Assembly (NCBI RefSeq): GCF_003217325.1
Contig: NZ_QJTI01000004.1
Span: 135,665 to 191,356, forward strand
Length of the DNA stretch: 55,692 nt
Source: Rhodopseudomonas faecalis
GTDB taxonomy: Bacteria; Pseudomonadota; Alphaproteobacteria; Rhizobiales; Xanthobacteraceae
Direction of reading: 5' to 3'
Below are positions 52,818 through 55,692 of the stretch, piece after piece. Position numbers and translations under genes: made by a program. The notes under the pieces are model-generated. The model was given only the letters and a program-made list of their open reading frames with translations. It did not search any database and was not told the DNA's origin. The stretch's first letter is position 1, and every line of letters begins with the position of its first letter.

Positions 52818-54470
52818 ATGCAGGGCTTGATGATGGACGTGCCGTTGCTGCTCAGCGGCGTGATCGATTATGCCGCCAGATATCACGGCGACGCCGAAAT
52901 CGTCGCCCGCGAAATCGAAGGCGATGTGCACCGCTACACCTATGCGGATGCGCATCCGCGCATCAAGCGGATGGCGCTGGCGCTGCAGCGCCTGGGCATC
53001 AAGCCGGGCGACCGGGTCGGCACGCTGGCCTGGAATACCCATCGCCATTTTGAGATGTTTTACGCCGCGCCCGGTGTCGGCATCGTGCTGCACACCATCA
53101 ACCCGCGGCTATTCCCTGATCAGCTCGTTTACATCATCAATCATGCCGAGGATCGGCTGCTGTTTGTCGATCGACTGACGCTGCCGATCGTGGAAGCGAT
53201 CTTGCCACAACTGACCACGGTGGAGGGCATCGTGGTGATGGCTGCCCGCGATCGCATGCCGGAGACCAAGCTCAGCAACGTGCTGTGCTACGAAGACCTG
53301 ATCGACGCCGAGGATGACACCGGATTCAGCTGGCCGAGCTTTGACGAAAAATCGGCGTCGACGATCTGCTACACGTCCGGCACCACCGGCAATCCCAAGG
53401 GCGTGGTCTATTCGCATCGCGCGGCGATCCTGCAGACCATGACCTGCTCGCAATTCGACTTCATCCCCGGGCATCAGGAAGGGGTGCGGGAAGTGATGAT
53501 GCCGATGGCGCCGCTGTTTCACGGCAATGGCTGGAACATGCCGTTCACCGCGCCCTATACCGGCTCAAAGCTGGTGCTGCCGGGCCGCAACTACGAGCCT
53601 GACAAGCTGTTCGAGCTGATCGAGAGCGAAGGCGTCACCATCACCGCCGGCGTGCCGAGCTTCTGGCTGATCCTGCTCGACTGGCTCGGCCGCACCGGCA
53701 ACAAATTCTCGACGCTGCGCGCCACGCTGTCCTCGGGATCGGCGCCGTCGATGGCGATGGTCAGCAAGCTCGATCGCGACTATGGCCTGCCCTACACCCA
53801 GGCCTGGGGCATGACCGAGGCGCTCGGCTGCACCATGCCGAGCCTGCGCCCCGGCTCGGCCGGACTATCCCCGGATGAGCGGATCGCGCGCCGCATGAAA
53901 TCCGGCCGCGCCTGCTTTGGTACCGCGCTGCGCATTGTCGATGAGCAGGAGCGCGAACTGCCGCATGACGGCCAATCGGTCGGTCATCTGCGCGTGAAAG
54001 GCCCGTGGGTGGCGTCGGGCTATTTCAAATCAACCGAAGGGCTCGACCAGGACGGCTGGTTGATCACCGGCGATATGGCGGTGATTGACCCGCAGGGCCA
54101 CGTCACCCTGACCGATCGTTCCAAGGACGTGATCAAATCGGGCGGCGAGTGGATTTCCTCGATCCAGCTCGAGGATATCGCGATGTCGCATCCCGACGTG
54201 CTGCAGGCCGCGGTGATCGCGATCCCGCATGAGAAATGGCAGGAGCGGCCTTTGCTGCTGGTGGTGCGCCGCCAGGGATCGACGCTCGATCAGGCGACGC
54301 TGCTCGACCATATGCGACCCAAGCTCGCCAGCTGGTGGCTGCCGGACGCGATCGAGTTCTTGAACGAGATGCCGATGTCCGGCACCGGCAAGGTGCAGAA
54401 GATGGTGCTACGCGAGCGCTTCAAGGATTACGCGCCGCCGGCGGCAGAACAGGCGCTGGCCGCAGGCTGA
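52818..54470 (+). CDS. Medium/long-chain fatty-acyl-CoA synthetase
   Basis: The 550-residue AMP-forming enzyme activates carboxylic acids to CoA thioesters. It has the P-loop-like TICYTSGTTGNPKGVVYSHRA, AWGMTEALGC, DGWLITGDMAVID, the DRSKDVIKSGGEWIS hinge and the C-terminal catalytic lysine in MSGTGKVQKM. The N-terminus MQGLMMDVPLLLS and the overall pattern fit AlkK-like medium- to long-chain synthetases. A GGAGG ribosome site precedes the ATG. It stands alone, with a strong terminator downstream. Confidence 0.92.
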   Translation: MQGLMMDVPLLLSGVIDYAARYHGDAEIVAREIEGDVHRYTYADAHPRIKRMALALQRLGIKPGDRVGTLAWNTHRHFEMFYAAPGVGIVLHTINPRLFPDQLVYIINHAEDRLLFVDRLTLPIVEAILPQLTTVEGIVVMAARDRMPETKLSNVLCYEDLIDAEDDTGFSWPSFDEKSASTICYTSGTTGNPKGVVYSHRAAILQTMTCSQFDFIPGHQEGVREVMMPMAPLFHGNGWNMPFTAPYTGSKLVLPGRNYEPDKLFELIESEGVTITAGVPSFWLILLDWLGRTGNKFSTLRATLSSGSAPSMAMVSKLDRDYGLPYTQAWGMTEALGCTMPSLRPGSAGLSPDERIARRMKSGRACFGTALRIVDEQERELPHDGQSVGHLRVKGPWVASGYFKSTEGLDQDGWLITGDMAVIDPQGHVTLTDRSKDVIKSGGEWISSIQLEDIAMSHPDVLQAAVIAIPHEKWQERPLLLVVRRQGSTLDQATLLDHMRPKLASWWLPDAIEFLNEMPMSGTGKVQKMVLRERFKDYAPPAAEQALAAG

Positions 54471-54591
54471 GGGCATTCGCTCGGCCGCACGCGGGCCGAG
54501 GGCTGCAGCGGTAATTGTTCAGCGTCAATTATTTCGCTGGGCATCTCGGATTTGATCGAGTCCTTACGACCAAATTCGACACCTTCCCAGA

Positions 54592-54622
54592 CCCCGGTGC
54601 GTGCAGCGCGCCGGGGTTTTTC
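54592..54622 (+). terminator. Intrinsic terminator of the acyl-CoA synthetase gene
   Basis: CCCCGG, a 13-base loop and CCGGGG are followed by TTTTTC. It lies about 120 bp past the stop. Confidence 0.78.
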
Positions 54623-54694
54623 GTCGCCGGTGCTAACCGCGACGATGGGGCCAGCGCGAACTCGATGACCAGATCACTGCCCCCAAACGCAAAG

Positions 54695-54716
54695 AACCGG
54701 ACCCCATGGGGCCCGG
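54695..54716 (-). terminator. Terminator of the pucBA operon
   Basis: A ten-base stem (ACCGGGCCCC with GGGGTCCGGT, one wobble, minus strand) is followed by TCTTTGCGTTTG, 30 bp past pucA. The T-tract is weak, but the stem is very stable. Confidence 0.65.
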
Positions 54717-54745
54717 TCCCTGCAATACGGCTCCAGAGAGCGGTA

Positions 54746-54925
54746 TTAGCCGGCGTTCACCTGCGAGGTGACCGCAGCGGCCTTACCGTTCCAGTACTTC
54801 GGGAACCAGGTGGTGTTCGACAGCAGAGCGGCGTGAACGAGGATCGCGATCACGGCAACGCTGCCCAAGAACAGCGGCAGACCAACGGTCGGCTTCACAA
54901 CGGTCCAAATACGACCTTGATTCAT
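54746..54925 (-). CDS. pucA: Light-harvesting 2 alpha subunit
   Basis: The 59-residue alpha polypeptide has a cytoplasmic [12 protein letters not shown] start, a single membrane helix and the B850 bacteriochlorophyll ligand His31 (ILVHAALL). Tyr44 and Trp45 in FPKYWNG are the residues that hydrogen-bond the B850 pigment, so a B800-850 rather than B800-820 complex is expected. It follows pucB by 25 bp. R. palustris-type genomes carry several pucBA pairs; which paralog this is cannot be stated. Confidence 0.95.
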   Translation of the reverse strand: MNQGRIWTVVKPTVGLPLFLGSVAVIAILVHAALLSNTTWFPKYWNGKAAAVTSQVNAG

Positions 54926-54950
54926 TTTCTCTACTCCTCAATCCGACTGA

Positions 54951-55106
54951 TTAGTGCAGCCAGGGGGTGTAAACGTAGGCGAGGAAGTGAGCGAAGATCG
55001 CCACCGCGCCGAAAACGCGGGTACCGTCGATCACATGCTTGTGGAGTTCTTCGGACTCCGCGATCGTCAGGCCGGTCGGCCAGACCTTGTTCGGATCGTC
55101 TGCCAT
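54951..55106 (-). CDS. pucB: Light-harvesting 2 beta subunit
   Basis: The 51-residue beta polypeptide starts [21 protein letters not shown], the LH2 signature, with the two ligand histidines in ELHKHVIDG and [15 protein letters not shown]. It spans the membrane once and pairs with PucA in the LH2 ring that feeds light energy to the reaction centre. The ATG at 55106 is preferred over an upstream ATG that would add 14 atypical residues. Confidence 0.95.
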   Translation of the reverse strand: MADDPNKVWPTGLTIAESEELHKHVIDGTRVFGAVAIFAHFLAYVYTPWLH

Positions 55107-55285
55107 TGTAAACCTCGTCAGAGAATTTGTGTTTGATCCGAGAACCACGTTGTCGCGGCCCTCAATCGCTGCTGACCTTACCCAGTCCGATCACGAGAAC
55201 ATTGAGCTAGAACAAATTTTCGTGAGCCAAAGTGGAAATCTACGGTAACTTAGAACCGTTCTCGGGTCCAATATGGATCATCCGG

Positions 55286-55324
55286 ACAAAAACGGCCCGC
55301 CAACTCCCCAGGGAGCGGCGGGCC
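55286..55324 (-). terminator. Intrinsic terminator of the chemoreceptor gene
   Basis: On the minus strand GGCCCGCC and GGCGGGCC form an eight-base stem around a 15-base loop (itself with a CTCCC/GGGAG pair), followed by GTTTTTGTCC. It lies about 80 bp past the stop at 55402. Confidence 0.85.
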
Positions 55325-55401
55325 GCGGTATTTCGATGCCATGCTCGGCCGGTCGAGGGCTGCCGCTCTGAGTGGTCAGAGCCGCAGCCGCTCGCAGCGT
55401 C

Positions 55402-55692
55402 TTAGGCCGCGCGCACCGTATCGAGGAAGCGCGCCACTTCCACCTTGAGCCGGTTGCTGTCCTGCGCCAGCGCCTGGGCCGCCGTCAGCACCTGGCTGGA
55501 AGCCGAGCCGGCTTCGCTGGCGCCGCGCTGCACGTCGGAAATATGCGACGACACCTGCTGAGTACCGCGCGCCGCTTCCTGCACGTTGCGGGCGATCTCC
55601 TGGGTGGCGGCGCCTTGCTCTTCGACCGCCGAGGCGATGGTCGAGGCAATTTCCGACATCCGGCTAATAGTCTGGCCGATTTCCTTGATGGC
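55402..55692 (-). CDS. Methyl-accepting chemotaxis protein, C-terminal part
   Basis: The frame runs off the right edge of the window, so only about the last 96 residues are seen. The end has the chemoreceptor pattern: [36 protein letters not shown] split over the signalling helix, heptad repeats and the terminal FLDTVRAA. The methylation-helix motif [18 protein letters not shown] is diagnostic. The sensor and membrane parts lie outside. A strong terminator follows the gene. Confidence 0.92.
   Translation of the reverse strand, partial: AIKEIGQTISRMSEIASTIASAVEEQGAATQEIARNVQEAARGTQQVSSHISDVQRGASEAGSASSQVLTAAQALAQDSNRLKVEVARFLDTVRAA

Noticed and set aside
55200-55235. FNR/FixK-type box (TTGAG-N4-AACAA) upstream of pucB
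   Set aside because: Only the left half is near the TTGAT-N4-ATCAA consensus, so it is too weak to list.

Overview
The window reads as a high-GC chromosome segment from a purple non-sulfur alphaproteobacterium, most likely a Rhodopseudomonas close to R. palustris. The evidence is the gene content: a molybdenum nitrogenase cluster in Bradyrhizobiaceae-type order with fixABCX and a fixR-nifA pair, a light-harvesting 2 pucBA operon, betaine-lipid genes and a Mop-type molbindin. The species call is inference from protein resemblance; no database was searched.

Left part (1-24.6 kb), accessory and housekeeping. A reverse transcriptase of lower GC than its surroundings sits at the left edge, beside the stranded C-terminus of an ABC-2 permease, which suggests an old insertion or deletion junction. 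Next come a membrane PAS-GGDEF-EAL c-di-GMP protein, CutA, a small zinc ribbon, a two-gene operon of a kinase-like protein and a tyrosine-phosphatase/ADP-ribosylglycohydrolase fusion, a divergent btaA/btaB pair (diacylglyceryl-trimethylhomoserine lipid synthesis) with a textbook Pho box between the genes, a CorA-type transporter and a Nudix hydrolase. From about 12.4 to 22.3 kb lies a polysaccharide island: galE, a WecG/TagA/CpsF transferase, a secreted GH5 hydrolase, an ExoP/Wzz-type co-polymerase with a degenerate kinase domain, a GT4 glycosyltransferase, a GINT1-like protein and a Wzx-like flippase. DUF2478 and Mop (molybdenum handling), then a peroxiredoxin/AhpD pair, lead into the nitrogen-fixation region.

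Nitrogen-fixation region (24.7-51.6 kb), all on the minus strand. In transcription order: fixR and nifA (regulator); a stand-alone ferredoxin; nifB-ferredoxin-hesB-TPR-nifZ-nifZ-nifT-SIR2-like; nifHDKENX-DUF269-DUF683-fdxB-nifQ; hesB-nifU-nifS-nifV-nifW; and fixABCX. Sigma-54 (-24/-12) promoters with upstream TGT-N10-ACA NifA sites can be read directly in front of nifH, nifB, the ferredoxin, hesB-nifUSVW, fixABCX and fixR, so nearly the whole NifA regulon is visible. NifA carries the C-x11-C-x19-C-x4-C pattern of oxygen-sensitive alphaproteobacterial NifA. NifB, NifE, NifN, NifX, NifQ and NifV build FeMo-co; NifU, NifS and the HesB proteins supply Fe-S clusters; FixABCX and the ferredoxins supply low-potential electrons; NifH and NifDK are the enzyme.

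Right part (51.8-55.7 kb). A YqeB-type molybdenum-hydroxylase accessory protein, an acyl-CoA synthetase, the pucBA antenna operon and the C-terminus of a chemoreceptor that runs off the window.

Dispersed palindromic elements of about 88 bp (three full copies and two halves) sit in the nif intergenic regions, one of them between the NifA site and the core promoter of hesB-nifUSVW. No rRNA, tRNA, CRISPR array or complete insertion sequence was recognised.
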